From Streptomyces flaveolus (GTDB lineage: Bacteria; Actinomycetota; Actinomycetes; Streptomycetales; Streptomycetaceae): a stretch of DNA of 64,000 bases. Under the pieces are notes generated by a model. That model did not search any database. It was not told where the DNA came from and worked only from the letters and a program-made list of their open reading frames with translations. Within the stretch, counting starts at the first letter, position 1, and every line of letters begins with the position of its first letter. The DNA lies in contig NZ_JNWV01000040.1 in the NCBI RefSeq assembly GCF_000716535.1, forward strand, positions 1 through 64,000, in the 5' to 3' direction. Positions 24,717 through 35,129 of this stretch are shown one piece after another. Position numbers and translations under genes: made by a program.

Positions 24717-25772
24717 TCAGGCGGGGCGGTCGGGTCCGGCAGGCATGGCCAGCGTGGTGAGATCGCCGCGGTCGGCGGAGCGAACGGTGACGGGCCGGTC
24801 GGTTCCCCGCAGGTCGAGCATCACGTCGGAGCCGATGGCCGTGCTGACGGCCGGATAGAACGTGGTCAGCTCGAACGAGATCTGGAGGGGCGTTTGCCCC
24901 GTCACAGCGGCCGGGAGCGAGAAGCCGGGCTGCTCGTCATCGGCCGCCAGAGCCTTCAGCCCGTGGCGGGTCACGCACAACGACAGCCGCCCGCCCGCGT
25001 GTTGTTCCAGGGCCCGCAGGAGCAGGTCCTTGCGGACGGTCACCCGGGTCGTGACCTCGGACAGTGACGCGAGCATCAGCCGGTGGTCGGGGAACTTCGC
25101 CGACAGCAGTCGGCAGTACTGGTCGTTCCCGTCCGCCGTACGCAGCCGGATCCCGTGCGGCGTGGCTTCGACTCGTACCAGCACACTGCGGCGAATTCCG
25201 CCGACCGCGGCCCGCAACTCGTCCCCGCTCACCGTGGCCGCCCATGCGGAGGCCGCCGGTTCGACGGGAACGAGGGTTCGTGTCGCGAGCCGGTAGCGGT
25301 CGGTCGCCGTCAGCGTGACCGCGTCCTGGGCCGCCTCGACGTGCAGTCCCCCGAGCACCGGCATCCCCGGATCGCGTGCGGTCGCGGTCAAGACCTGCTC
25401 GATCGCGTCGGCCAGCACAGGACCCTTCAGCGCCGCGATCGGCACGCTCGGGACGTCGGCGAGCGACGACTTGATCAGAGCGGCCTTCCGCCGCACCGCC
25501 TCCGCGTCCTCCACGACCTTCCCGACGTGCTCGTCGATCAGCCGGGACGCTTCATCGGGCCCGGCGTCGAGAACCGCCTCGACGGCACTGAGGGGCATGG
25601 CGATCTCACGAAGCCGACGCAGCTCGACGGCCCGGGCCACCTGGTCGGCGCCGTAGTGACGGTAGCCCGTGACCGGGTCGGTCCGCGCGGGGGGCAGCAG
25701 CCCGGAGTCGGCGTAGAACCGCAGCGCACTGGACGTCAGCCCGGTGCGCCGGGCGAACACCCCGATCGGCAT
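24717..25772 (-). CDS. MerR family regulator fused to DNA polymerase III beta-clamp-like domains
   Basis: 351 residues from ATG 25772 (the frame can be extended upstream to a TTG at 25811, but the MerR-type promoter overlaps that part). Residues 1-70 are a MerR helix-turn-helix (IGVFARRTGLTSSALRFYADSGLL, TDPVTGYRHYG), about 75-110 a coiled coil. From about 115 the protein matches the second and third domains of the sliding clamp DnaN: VTLTATDRYRLATRTLVPV, LRTADGNDQYCRLLSAKFPDHR, ALEQHAGGRLSLCV, TAIGSDVMLDLRG, RPVTVRSAD, LTTLAMPA. The clamp's first domain is missing, so the MerR module takes its place. I recall such fusions annotated in actinobacteria as beta-clamp family proteins, but know no function. 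It may sense or bind clamp partners, or use the fold for ligand binding. Confidence 0.85.
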   Translation of the reverse strand: MPIGVFARRTGLTSSALRFYADSGLLPPARTDPVTGYRHYGADQVARAVELRRLREIAMPLSAVEAVLDAGPDEASRLIDEHVGKVVEDAEAVRRKAALIKSSLADVPSVPIAALKGPVLADAIEQVLTATARDPGMPVLGGLHVEAAQDAVTLTATDRYRLATRTLVPVEPAASAWAATVSGDELRAAVGGIRRSVLVRVEATPHGIRLRTADGNDQYCRLLSAKFPDHRLMLASLSEVTTRVTVRKDLLLRALEQHAGGRLSLCVTRHGLKALAADDEQPGFSLPAAVTGQTPLQISFELTTFYPAVSTAIGSDVMLDLRGTDRPVTVRSADRGDLTTLAMPAGPDRPA

Positions 25773-25796
25773 CAGCTCAAGGTTCGGCACCCCGCC

Positions 25797-25827
25797 ATCG
25801 TGGAGCTTCAACCAACTCGAAGGTCAA
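25797..25827 (-). promoter_or_regulatory. MerR-type promoter upstream of the MerR-clamp gene
   Basis: Minus strand: TTGACC (25822-25827), 19-bp spacer, CACGAT (25797-25802). The spacer holds the dyad ACCTTC-GAGTTGGTT-GAAGCT (5 of 6 arm positions pair). It lies 25 bp before ATG 25772 and overlaps the 3' end of the EF-Tu-like gene. Autoregulation is likely. Confidence 0.6.
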
Positions 25828-26393
25828 GCGGGTGCGGGAGCCGAGTCACGGTTCCCGAGCCGGCGGCACGACCGTGGTGACGGAAGGCGAAGGACTGGCC
25901 CTCCTCAAGGGCGACGGGCTGTTCGAGCCTGACCGTCACCGCGCCCTTGTGAAGCGGCCACAGCGCGTCCGTGTCCTCGGTCGACGTCACCACGCCCGAC
26001 ACCACGGCGGTACGGATGTGGAACTGAAGACGCTCACCCGTGCGTACCTCGGCGCCCCCGTGTTCCTCGGACAGCAGCGTGGATGTCCGCGGCGAAGCCG
26101 GCGTGTGCGTCGATCGAACCCGGTGCCGCCAGCACCTGTCCCCGCGCGAATGCTTCCGCCACCACACCGCGCAGCAGCAGTCCCACGTTCATGCCCGCAC
26201 ACGCCTCGCCCACGGGCCGCTCGCCCGCGTCGATGCCCGTGACGTGCGCTGTCGCGCCACCGAGGCCGACGAGTTCCACCTCGTCGCCCTCGCGGACCCG
26301 GCCACGCTCGATCCGGCCCGTCGGCATGACCAGCCCGCCCCGGCGGAAGACGTCTTCGACAGGCATCAGGAACGGCTTCCGCGCGGCACTCAC
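25808..26393 (-). pseudogene. EF-Tu domain 2-3 protein, frameshifted, no G domain
   Basis: A GTG at 26393 behind GGGGAG starts SAARKPFLMPVEDVF, the exact beginning of EF-Tu domain 2. It continues with TGRIERGRVREGDEVELVGL, AGMNVGLLLRGV and ARGQVLAAPGSI. Near 26079 the frame shifts by one base; the next frame carries LLSEEHGGAEVRTGERLQFH, HKGAVTVRLEQPVALEEGQSFAFR and AAGSGTVTRL, the end of EF-Tu domain 3. The total is about 195 residues, precisely domains 2+3. The GTPase domain was never part of this gene, since the start and ribosome site sit at the domain border. Short EF-Tu-family ORFs of this kind exist in streptomycetes as I recall. Here the frameshift suggests decay or an assembly error. 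Confidence 0.75.
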
Positions 26394-26463
26394 CGTGCTC
26401 CCCCTCACAGCCCGCCCACCGGTCACGAGGGCCCGGGGTGACGCCGTCGTGGCCGGCCACCGT

Positions 26464-26494
26464 TTGACATGGAGCGTACTCCAGTACCTAGCGT
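26464..26494 (+). promoter_or_regulatory. MerR-type promoter for the aldo/keto reductase gene
   Basis: TTGACA (26464-26469), a 19-bp spacer with the dyad TGGAG-CGTA-CTCCA (26470-26483), then TAGCGT (26489-26494), 38 bp before the reductase ATG. A consensus -35, overlong spacer and centred dyad strongly suggest activation by a MerR protein. The dyad differs from those of both MerR genes in the window, so the activator may be encoded elsewhere. Confidence 0.75.
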
Positions 26495-26531
26495 CCTCGG
26501 TGAACGTCCGACGAGTGCAGGAGGCAGCAGC

Positions 26532-27518
<987 letters not shown>

Positions 27519-27577
27519 CCCGGGAAGGCGGGTGCTGCCGGATGGCGCCGTACGCGCCGGTGACCGCACCCGCCCGC

Positions 27578-29062
<1,485 letters not shown>

Positions 29063-29070
29063 TCACCACC

Positions 29071-29091
29071 GGGGCCTTGCCGCAAGGCCCC
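29071..29091 (-). promoter_or_regulatory. rifamycin-associated element (RAE) upstream of rox
   Basis: Inverted repeat with arms GGGGCCTTG / CAAGGCCCC around CGG on the minus strand, 57 bp before the rox start. It matches the published 19-bp RAE (GGGGCTTGCGGCAAGGCCC as I recall it) found before rifamycin-inactivation genes in actinobacteria. A CAGAAT hexamer (29055-29060) could be the -10. Confidence 0.85.
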
Positions 29092-29188
29092 CCGTGCGCT
29101 ATATGTTGAGAGTGGCAAGGAGTGGGTGACCTCCTTGCCTTCGTCATGTGTACCGGTTTCGCTCACCCGAACCGGCCCCGCGTACGCC

Positions 29189-29686
29189 TCAGCGGTGGAG
29201 GTGGACGGTGAAGTGCCGCTCGGTGGCGCCCGCCGGAACGGTGCGGACGAAACCCTGGGCGGTGCTGTAGGCGCCCGAGCCGCCGGTGATGCCGACGTCG
29301 ACGGAGGACGGGGCCGGCAGGTGCAGCAGCGACTGCGCGGTGAACTGCCCCTCGGGAAGCGCGAAGGTGCCCAGGCACTGGAGGGCGGCCGGGCTGACCC
29401 GGGTGAAGGTGCAGGCCGAACTGTGGTCGCCCACCTTCACGCCGTCGCGGTAGAGGTCCTCGTGCACGATCCGCTGGTCGCCCACGCTGATGCCCGGTTC
29501 GCCCAGATCGACTTCCCCGGACGAGGTCTGCTTGCCGACCAGTTCGAAGGTCTTCGCGGGCGGCTTCGCGACCGCCGCGTCGGCCGACGCCGACGGTGCG
29601 AGCGCCGCACCTCCGGCGATGGCCACGGCTGCTCCGGCGGCTGCCAGCAGGTGGCGAGCCTTGCGTGTTGCGGTGATCTTCGGCAT
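29189..29686 (-). CDS. secreted allene-oxide-cyclase-barrel-like protein
   Basis: 165 residues from ATG 29686 (GAGAGCAGAG upstream; an ATG seven codons earlier is less likely). Signal peptide with Lys/Arg start, Ala-rich core and cleavage near ASA. The mature part has the small barrel pattern KVGDHSSACTFTRV, LQCLGTFALPEGQFTAQ and GITGGSGAYSTAQGFV, seen in dirigent/allene oxide cyclase-like proteins of actinobacteria. No enzyme activity can be inferred. It is divergent from rox and 119 bp after the ABC-2-like membrane gene. Confidence 0.78.
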   Translation of the reverse strand: MPKITATRKARHLLAAAGAAVAIAGGAALAPSASADAAVAKPPAKTFELVGKQTSSGEVDLGEPGISVGDQRIVHEDLYRDGVKVGDHSSACTFTRVSPAALQCLGTFALPEGQFTAQSLLHLPAPSSVDVGITGGSGAYSTAQGFVRTVPAGATERHFTVHLHR

Positions 29687-29828
29687 CTCTGCTCTCTTTT
29701 CGTTCATGGGTGTGCGTGGTGCGGTGGGAGGCGACCGGCCTGCCCGGCCTGCCGGGTCGGACCGCGACGGAGTCGATCCACGGGTCCGCGTAGTCGCGCC
29801 GGCCGCCCCGGCGGGGGCGCAGGAGCCG

Positions 29829-30803
29829 TCAGGCGGTGGCGGACGCGCGTCGCCGTTCCAGGCGGCCGCGCGGGACGAGCAGCGCCGCGGCGACGACGGC
29901 CCACAGGGCCAGCGTGACGACAGGCCGGGTCGCGTGCGCGCCGTGGAAGTAGCTGAGGTCGGCGATGGCGCGGACGGCGGCGCCGGGTGGCAGCAGCGCG
30001 GAGACGGCCCGGGCCGCGGTGGGCAGCAGGTCCGCCCCGATGGTGGCGCCGCTGGTGGCGTTGCCGACGGTGAGGAGCAGGAGGGTGGCGACCGGGAGCC
30101 CGACGGGGCCTAGGTAGGTGCCGAGCAGTTTGGTGGTGAAGGCGGCCGCCGCCGCTAGCAGGGCGAGGGTGGCGATCAACGGAACGACCGGTGCCGGAAC
30201 CGCTCCCAGAACCGGCCCCGCGATGATCGCGGCCACGGTGCCGATGGCCGCGGAAGCGCCGGTCAGCAGCCAGAACCGGTGGCGCAGGTGCAGCAGGCCG
30301 GCCAGGCCGACGGCGTTCGAGCCGAGCACGAAACCGGCCAGGGTGACACCGAAGGCCACGTAGAAGCCGGCCAGCCCGCGGGCGTCGAAGTGGGCCAGCG
30401 GCCGGACGTCCTCGGTGGCGACGCGCATGCCCGCCCCCTGGGCGTAGGCGCCGACGAGGGACTTCACGGCGGCCGTGGTGGACGTGCCGTTGGCTCCCGC
30501 CACCTCCAGGCGCAGCTCGCCCGGACCGCCGGTGCTGAGCGCGGCGACGACGTCGTGGTGCTCCAGGGCCCGGTGGGCCGCGCCGGCGTCGGCGGCGGGG
30601 AGCACCTCGACGCTGTCGCCGAGTGCCCGGTGTATCTCGCCCGGCAGGTCGGCACCGGCGACGGCGAGGGGGACGTGGTGCGGCTGCGGGTCGCGCTGGA
30701 GACCCACGTAGCAGCTCACGAAGGCCGCCACGACGATCAAGGCGATGAGGGTCGGCTGCAGCCAGGCCTTCACCGGCGGGCGGCGGTGGACGGGGGTTTC
30801 CAT
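29829..30803 (-). CDS. membrane protein of ABC-2/YhgE-Pip-like topology
   Basis: 324 residues. One N-terminal helix (about 15-32), an extracytoplasmic domain (about 35-155; VPLAVAGADLPGEIHRAL, DVVAALSTGGPGELRLEV) and five to six C-terminal helices (about 160-310). This is the layout of short ABC-2 export permeases and DUF3533/YhgE proteins. No ATPase is adjacent. The gene is divergent from the MarR gene, with an 18-bp MarR-type palindrome 74-91 bp upstream of its start, so it is probably MarR-controlled and may export the MarR ligand. Confidence 0.8.
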   Translation of the reverse strand: METPVHRRPPVKAWLQPTLIALIVVAAFVSCYVGLQRDPQPHHVPLAVAGADLPGEIHRALGDSVEVLPAADAGAAHRALEHHDVVAALSTGGPGELRLEVAGANGTSTTAAVKSLVGAYAQGAGMRVATEDVRPLAHFDARGLAGFYVAFGVTLAGFVLGSNAVGLAGLLHLRHRFWLLTGASAAIGTVAAIIAGPVLGAVPAPVVPLIATLALLAAAAAFTTKLLGTYLGPVGLPVATLLLLTVGNATSGATIGADLLPTAARAVSALLPPGAAVRAIADLSYFHGAHATRPVVTLALWAVVAAALLVPRGRLERRRASATA

Positions 30804-30876
30804 GATGAGGCTCTCTGAGGGTCGGTCGGGGGGTGCGCGGGGGGGATGTGCGGGGCCGTGCGGGGTGCGACGTTTT

Positions 30877-30894
30877 TACGAGCATATGCTCCTA
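30877..30894. promoter_or_regulatory. MarR operator, copy 1
   Basis: TACGAGCATATGCTCCTA with perfect core GAGCATATGCTC (30880-30891) in the gap between the divergent membrane and MarR genes. The same 18 bases occur at 35130-35147. A partial copy, TGCTCCTATCATGG (30963-30976), follows closer to the MarR start and resembles the bases overlapping and following copy 1 (TGCTCCTATCTTGG). Confidence 0.85.
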
Positions 30895-30998
30895 TCTTGG
30901 CGGGGGCAAGGGCGGAGCTGCGGTCGGCCGTCGGCGGCACAGCGCCCTGCCGCGCCGAGCGGTGCTCCTATCATGGGCCGGAACCCACGGAGGAGATC

Positions 30999-31451
30999 AT
31001 GACCAGCACCCCGCCGGACCTCGCCGAGCAGTGCAACAACCTGGCGCTGCGCAAGGCGGCCCGGTACCTCGGCGCGACGTACGACAAGGCGCTGGCCCCC
31101 GTCGGGCTTCGTGCGACGCAGTTCAGCATCCTGCAGAAGCTCGCTGCGCACGGGGAGACGACGATCACCGCCCTCGCCGACATGATCGCGATGGACCGTA
31201 CGACGATGGCCTCGAACCTCAAGCCGCTGGCCCGCGAAGGCCTCGTGACCGTCGAGACGTCGCCGAACGACCGCCGGGCGCGCATCGCCGCGATCACGCC
31301 GGACGGCCGTACCCGGATGCGGGAGGCGGTCCCCCTGTGGAAGGACGTCCAGGCTCGCTTCGAGGAGGCCTTCGGCGCCGAGGACGCCGATCGCCTGCGC
31401 ATGTCCCTCGCGGCCGTACTCGGCACCGGCTTCACGCCATGGGCCGAGTAG
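30999..31451 (+). CDS. MarR family transcriptional regulator
   Basis: 150 residues, ATG at 30999 behind GGAGGAG. Dimerisation helices flank a winged helix: TQFSILQKLAAHGETTITALADMIAMDRTTMASNLKPLAREGLV, then the wing SPNDRRARIAAIT. A cysteine near the start (EQCNNLALRKAARYLG) sits where OhrR/redox-type MarR proteins carry a sensing thiol, so redox or electrophile sensing is possible but unproven. It is divergent from the membrane protein gene with the operator between. A second identical operator 4 kb away, before cbtB, suggests it also governs the cobalt/nitrile hydratase operon. Confidence 0.93.
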   Translation: MTSTPPDLAEQCNNLALRKAARYLGATYDKALAPVGLRATQFSILQKLAAHGETTITALADMIAMDRTTMASNLKPLAREGLVTVETSPNDRRARIAAITPDGRTRMREAVPLWKDVQARFEEAFGAEDADRLRMSLAAVLGTGFTPWAE

Positions 31452-31479
31452 GACCACCGGCACGTCCGCGAACGGCTGC

Positions 31480-32184
31480 CTATTTCGTCGTGCCCCACAG
31501 CTGACCGGCCGGCACGTGGGACGGGTTGCCCATGAGCCTGGCGACCCGGATCTGCCCGGGCACCGTGGACCGGTGAGCGCGGTCCCCGGAGTGACCATGG
31601 CGGGGGGAGGCGTGGGTGAAGGTCATCGCGTAGGGGTGCGTGAAGTCCGTGGTCGAGCCATTGACCAGCGGGAAGTGCTTCTGGGCGGCGGTCGCGGGTG
31701 AATCCGCGGTGTCGATGATCCAGACGGTCCTGCCGGAGGTCCCGCATTTCTGCAGGGTGAGGCCCTCGTTCTGGTACGCGGTGGTGGCCAGGCCCGCACA
31801 CAGGCCGGTGCCCTCGCCGTGCGGCGCGTACTCCACCTCCACCGCACGCAGGTTGCCGTAATGCCGGTTCACCTCGGCGGACACGAGGCCGTCCTTGTAG
31901 AAGTCGGACACCGGGCCCGCTCGGTGACCGACGATGTCCCCGGCCGGATCAGTGGTGCTGACGGGGCGCATCACGGTGGCCTGGCCGACCGCCGCCACTC
32001 CTCGATGCACGGTTTCCACCAGATCGGGGTGCGCGGCCGTGCCGAACTCGGCGCTGTAGATCTGTATGCAACGGTCGCCGCACTCCGCGGTGGCCGCGTC
32101 GGCGGCGACCGTTCCCGCGGTTCCGAGGCCACCGACCGCGGTCAGTATCGCCACGGCCGCGAACAGTTTGCTCCTGACAGGCAC
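31480..32184 (-). CDS. secreted protein of unknown function
   Basis: 234 residues from a GTG at 32184 (AAGGA seven to eight bases upstream). A signal peptide ends near ADAATA; the mature part has four cysteines (ECGDRC early, LCAGL and LQKCG later), consistent with disulfides outside the cell. Conserved-looking stretches are AHPDLVETVHRGVAAVGQ, VWIIDTADS and FPLVNGSTTDFTHPYAMT. Not recognised. It is convergent with MarR and 121 bp downstream of the nitrile hydratase operon; it could be read from that transcript but has room for its own promoter. Confidence 0.75.
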   Translation of the reverse strand: MPVRSKLFAAVAILTAVGGLGTAGTVAADAATAECGDRCIQIYSAEFGTAAHPDLVETVHRGVAAVGQATVMRPVSTTDPAGDIVGHRAGPVSDFYKDGLVSAEVNRHYGNLRAVEVEYAPHGEGTGLCAGLATTAYQNEGLTLQKCGTSGRTVWIIDTADSPATAAQKHFPLVNGSTTDFTHPYAMTFTHASPRHGHSGDRAHRSTVPGQIRVARLMGNPSHVPAGQLWGTTK

Positions 32185-32305
32185 GAATGATTCCTTCGGG
32201 GAAAGGCAGCGCGTACTGGGCACTGCTCGGTTGGGCAGGGGTGAGCCGGCGCGGACGGTCCTCCGCCTGTGTGGGCGGAGGGCAGACGGCCCGGCGCTCT
32301 TCGGC

Positions 32306-32674
32306 TCAGTGCGGGTGCGGGTGCGGATGGGAGTGGTCGTCGGAGTGGTCGTGGCCGGGCGGGCGCTGGGCCAGGGTTTCGGCGCGCGCGGCGACCTCGT
32401 CCGTCGTCACGGCGCACAGGCCGACGAGCACGTCCTCCAGGGCGGCGAGCCAGAGCCGGTAGTACTGGTAGGGCTCCCCCGGCGCCGCCGTGGACTCCCA
32501 GGCCGCGATCCGGGCGGCCAGCGCGGCCTGGAACTCGGGCCAGGTGAACGCGCCCGCCTCGTACAGGCTGACGGCCATGCCGAAGGCGCGGCTCTCCCAC
32601 GGCTCGGCGAACACCAACTCGCCGTTGGAGCGTGGCGGTGCGGCAGGTCCTTCGATGTCCAGGGGCGCGCTCAT
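32306..32674 (-). CDS. nitrile hydratase activator (accessory) protein with His-rich tail
   Basis: 122 residues, ATG 32674 overlapping the alpha-subunit stop (ATGA). The body ([54 protein letters not shown]) resembles the N-terminal half of the beta subunit, as known for the small activators that swap with beta to load cobalt and oxidise the cysteines. The C-terminus [15 protein letters not shown] has seven histidines in 15 residues and looks like a cobalt store or delivery arm, matching the cobalt importer in the same operon. Confidence 0.9.
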   Translation of the reverse strand: MSAPLDIEGPAAPPRSNGELVFAEPWESRAFGMAVSLYEAGAFTWPEFQAALAARIAAWESTAAPGEPYQYYRLWLAALEDVLVGLCAVTTDEVAARAETLAQRPPGHDHSDDHSHPHPHPH

Positions 32675-33270
32675 GGTGCCGCCACCTTCGCCACGCCGAC
32701 CATCGCGTCCCTCGTCACGAGAGGCACCAGCTCCTCCTCGGACAGGTGCTCGGTACCGGCCGGACGTTCGGGGAGCACGAGCCAGCGCACCTCGGCGGTG
32801 GAGTCGTGGACGGTGATCCGGACGTCGTCGTCGAGGTCCAGTCCCATCTCGGACAGCACGGCGCGCGGCTCCTTGACCACGCGCGAACGGTAGGCGGGGT
32901 CCTTGTACCAGCTCGGCGGCAGGCCGAGCACCGGCCACGGGTAGCACGAGCACAGCGTGCACACCACCACGTTGTGGGTGGTCGCCGTGTTCTCCACCAC
33001 GACGATGTGTTCGCCCTGCGCCCCGGAGAAGCCCAGCTCCTTGATGGCCGCCGTGCCGTCTTCGAGCAGCCGGCGGCGGTACTCCGGGTCGGTCCACGCC
33101 TTCGCGACGACCTTGGCGCCGTTGAGCGGGCCCACGTTGGTCTCGTAGGTGGTGATGATCCCGTCCATCGTCTTCGGGTCGATCAGCCCCCGCTCGGTGA
33201 GCAGTTGCTCCAGTGCCTCCGTGCGCAGGGAGGGGGGAAGACGGTCGCCCGTTCCGCTGGTGGTGGTCAT
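32671..33270 (-). CDS. nthA: nitrile hydratase subunit alpha, cobalt type
   Basis: 199 residues, start ATG 33270 overlapping the beta stop. The metal centre VCTLCSC (in [19 protein letters not shown]) has threonine after the first cysteine, which marks the Co(III) class; iron enzymes have serine there. The full alpha fold is present ([71 protein letters not shown]). It hydrates nitriles to amides. The order beta-alpha-activator is the usual one for cobalt enzymes. No amidase is adjacent, so the amide product must be handled elsewhere. Confidence 0.96.
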   Translation of the reverse strand: MTTTSGTGDRLPPSLRTEALEQLLTERGLIDPKTMDGIITTYETNVGPLNGAKVVAKAWTDPEYRRRLLEDGTAAIKELGFSGAQGEHIVVVENTATTHNVVVCTLCSCYPWPVLGLPPSWYKDPAYRSRVVKEPRAVLSEMGLDLDDDVRITVHDSTAEVRWLVLPERPAGTEHLSEEELVPLVTRDAMVGVAKVAAP

Positions 33271-33947
33271 GAGGTCTTCTCCAGATAGCTCTCGTACATC
33301 TCGACGGTGAGGGCGAAGGGTGCGGCGTCGGCGCCCCACAGCTCGCGCGAGTCGAACCGCACGGAGTAGACGTGCTGCGGGTTCTCCCCCAGGAAGTGCG
33401 CGTTGGTGTCCGGCAGGACGGAGGCGGGCTGGACACGCTCGACGACACCGGTGTGTCCGCGCACGTAGGCCGGCAGCCGGGTGTGGCCGGGCACCGGCAC
33501 GTCCTTGGTCCGCACGCGCTCTCCGGTGGTGAAGGCCGGGGCGGTGTCCACGGAGCGCAGCGAGCCGGCGCCGACCGGCGCCGCGGTGGGCGCGTAGTCG
33601 GGCCGCGGGGCCGGGACGGGCGGCTCTTCGACGTGCTCGCCCCGCAGATTGCGGGCGCGGGCGTCGATCGCGCCCGGTGCCAGGGTGGCGCTTTCGGTGA
33701 GCATCAGCTCCGCGCCGTTGAGCCAGCGCCCGAAGTAGCCGTCGTCCAGGTAGGCGGCCCGGTCCAGGCGCTCCATGGCATGCCGGAAGGCGTCCGGGTT
33801 GTAGCCGCCGCACGCGATGCGGCTGGAAAGGAGCGCCAGTGCGAACGCCCGGCCCTGCCAGCGTTGCTCGAAGACCGGTTCGTCGGCCCTCGGCGGGCGA
33901 AGGGAGCCCCAGCCCGGGGTGCCCCCCATATCGGCGATGCCATCCAT
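33267..33947 (-). CDS. nthB: nitrile hydratase subunit beta
   Basis: 226 residues from ATG 33947 (AAAGG six bases upstream). It starts with the diagnostic [14 protein letters not shown], has the helical N-domain ([38 protein letters not shown]) and the C-terminal SH3-like barrel ([31 protein letters not shown]). It pairs with alpha to form the active heterodimer. 42 bp separate it from cbtA, so metal uptake and apoenzyme should be made from the same message. Confidence 0.96.
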   Translation of the reverse strand: MDGIADMGGTPGWGSLRPPRADEPVFEQRWQGRAFALALLSSRIACGGYNPDAFRHAMERLDRAAYLDDGYFGRWLNGAELMLTESATLAPGAIDARARNLRGEHVEEPPVPAPRPDYAPTAAPVGAGSLRSVDTAPAFTTGERVRTKDVPVPGHTRLPAYVRGHTGVVERVQPASVLPDTNAHFLGENPQHVYSVRFDSRELWGADAAPFALTVEMYESYLEKTS

Positions 33948-33989
33948 GGGTGACCTTTCGTAAATATGGCTGATAAGTAACATTTTCGA

Positions 33990-34778
33990 TCAGGCTCGGG
34001 CGGGCGGCTCGATCTGCGAGGTGCGGGTTCGTACGAATCCGCCGCGCGGTGCCGTCCGTGGGGGGCGGCGGGCGCTCCACTCGCCCAGCAGGCCGTATGT
34101 CGCGCCCAGTGCCGCCCAGAGCAACAGTGCGGTGGCGACCGACCAGAGCCTGAAGTCCCACAGCGGCCCGGCCGGGACGTCGAGGGCATCGGGATTGTCC
34201 GGCAGGGTGAACAGGGCCGCCGTCGCCGCGCCGAGGACTCCCGCGACGCAGAGCTGCCGGGCCGGTGCGCCGTGGCCGCGGCGGGTCAGGTGGTCGTGCA
34301 GGGCCCAGGCCAGGGCCACACCGATCAGGCTGATGGCGATCGCCCCGAGCCAGGCCTGGGTGCGCAGGCCGACCGTGCCGGGGTCGCCGACACCGGGCGG
34401 GTTCGACGGGTAGCGCACGAACGGCAACAGCCACACGCCGGTGAATCCGGCCGCGGCCAGCCGCAGTGCCCGCCGCCAGGCCTCGGTGCCGGGGGCGCGC
34501 CGGTGCAGCAGCAGGTGGACGACCGCGAAGAGCAGGCCCAGGGCGAGGCCGGTGACGGTGGTCGCCACCAACAGGCCGAGATGCTGGGTGGCCCGGGAGA
34601 AGACCTCCGCGTGATGACCGGCGTGGTGCGAAGGCTCGGTGACCTCATGGGCCGACTCCCGGCGCACGGCGCGGTCCATCAGCGGCTCGACGAGGAGCCA
34701 GGAGAATCCTCCGCTGAGCAGACCGGCCACGGTTCCCGCTGCCGCGCCACGGCCCAGCGGTCTCATGACGGAACTCAT
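33990..34778 (-). CDS. cbtA: CbtA family cobalt transporter subunit
   Basis: 262 residues with six or so membrane helices. Typical CbtA features: [24 protein letters not shown], a His-rich loop ([20 protein letters not shown]), [17 protein letters not shown] and [20 protein letters not shown]. CbtA and CbtB form a cobalt importer, in most genomes under a cobalamin riboswitch; here none is seen and the operon begins with a MarR-type site. Located 14 bp after cbtB and 42 bp before nitrile hydratase beta, so the role is presumably to supply the enzyme's metal rather than B12 synthesis. Confidence 0.92.
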   Translation of the reverse strand: MSSVMRPLGRGAAAGTVAGLLSGGFSWLLVEPLMDRAVRRESAHEVTEPSHHAGHHAEVFSRATQHLGLLVATTVTGLALGLLFAVVHLLLHRRAPGTEAWRRALRLAAAGFTGVWLLPFVRYPSNPPGVGDPGTVGLRTQAWLGAIAISLIGVALAWALHDHLTRRGHGAPARQLCVAGVLGAATAALFTLPDNPDALDVPAGPLWDFRLWSVATALLLWAALGATYGLLGEWSARRPPRTAPRGGFVRTRTSQIEPPARA

Positions 34779-34792
34779 GGTGCGGTACCTCG

Positions 34793-35029
34793 TCAGTGGC
34801 AGGGGGCGCCGAGCAGGTGCCGGCCGTCGTGGGCGAACTCGTGCAGGTAGTTCGCGCTCGTGGCGAGCTTTCCCAGGACGGGGGACAGCAGTTGTCCCTG
34901 GTCCAGGAAGACGGCGTACAGCGCCAGCAGGGCGAGGACGACGGCGGTGCCGGCGACGGCGGCGTCACGGAGCGGACGAGCCGCCAGCGCGGCAGAGCCG
35001 CCGGACGCGGACAGGGGCGGATGCGACAT
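34793..35029 (-). CDS. cbtB: CbtB family cobalt transporter subunit
   Basis: 78 residues, one membrane helix (about 22-44) and the signature C-terminus NYLHEFAHDGRHLLGAPCH with three histidines and a cysteine as likely metal ligands. It partners with CbtA. It is the first gene of the cobalt/nitrile hydratase operon; the 18-bp MarR operator lies 101-118 bp upstream of the ATG. Confidence 0.93.
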   Translation of the reverse strand: MSHPPLSASGGSAALAARPLRDAAVAGTAVVLALLALYAVFLDQGQLLSPVLGKLATSANYLHEFAHDGRHLLGAPCH

Positions 35030-35129
35030 GAGTGCCTCCTTCGTGGGGGGCCTTGGGGGCGGTGGTCGGGGGAGGGCGGGCCGGCCCGGGACGTCACGAC
35101 GGGCTCTGGCCTCGGCCTCGCGGCCACAC

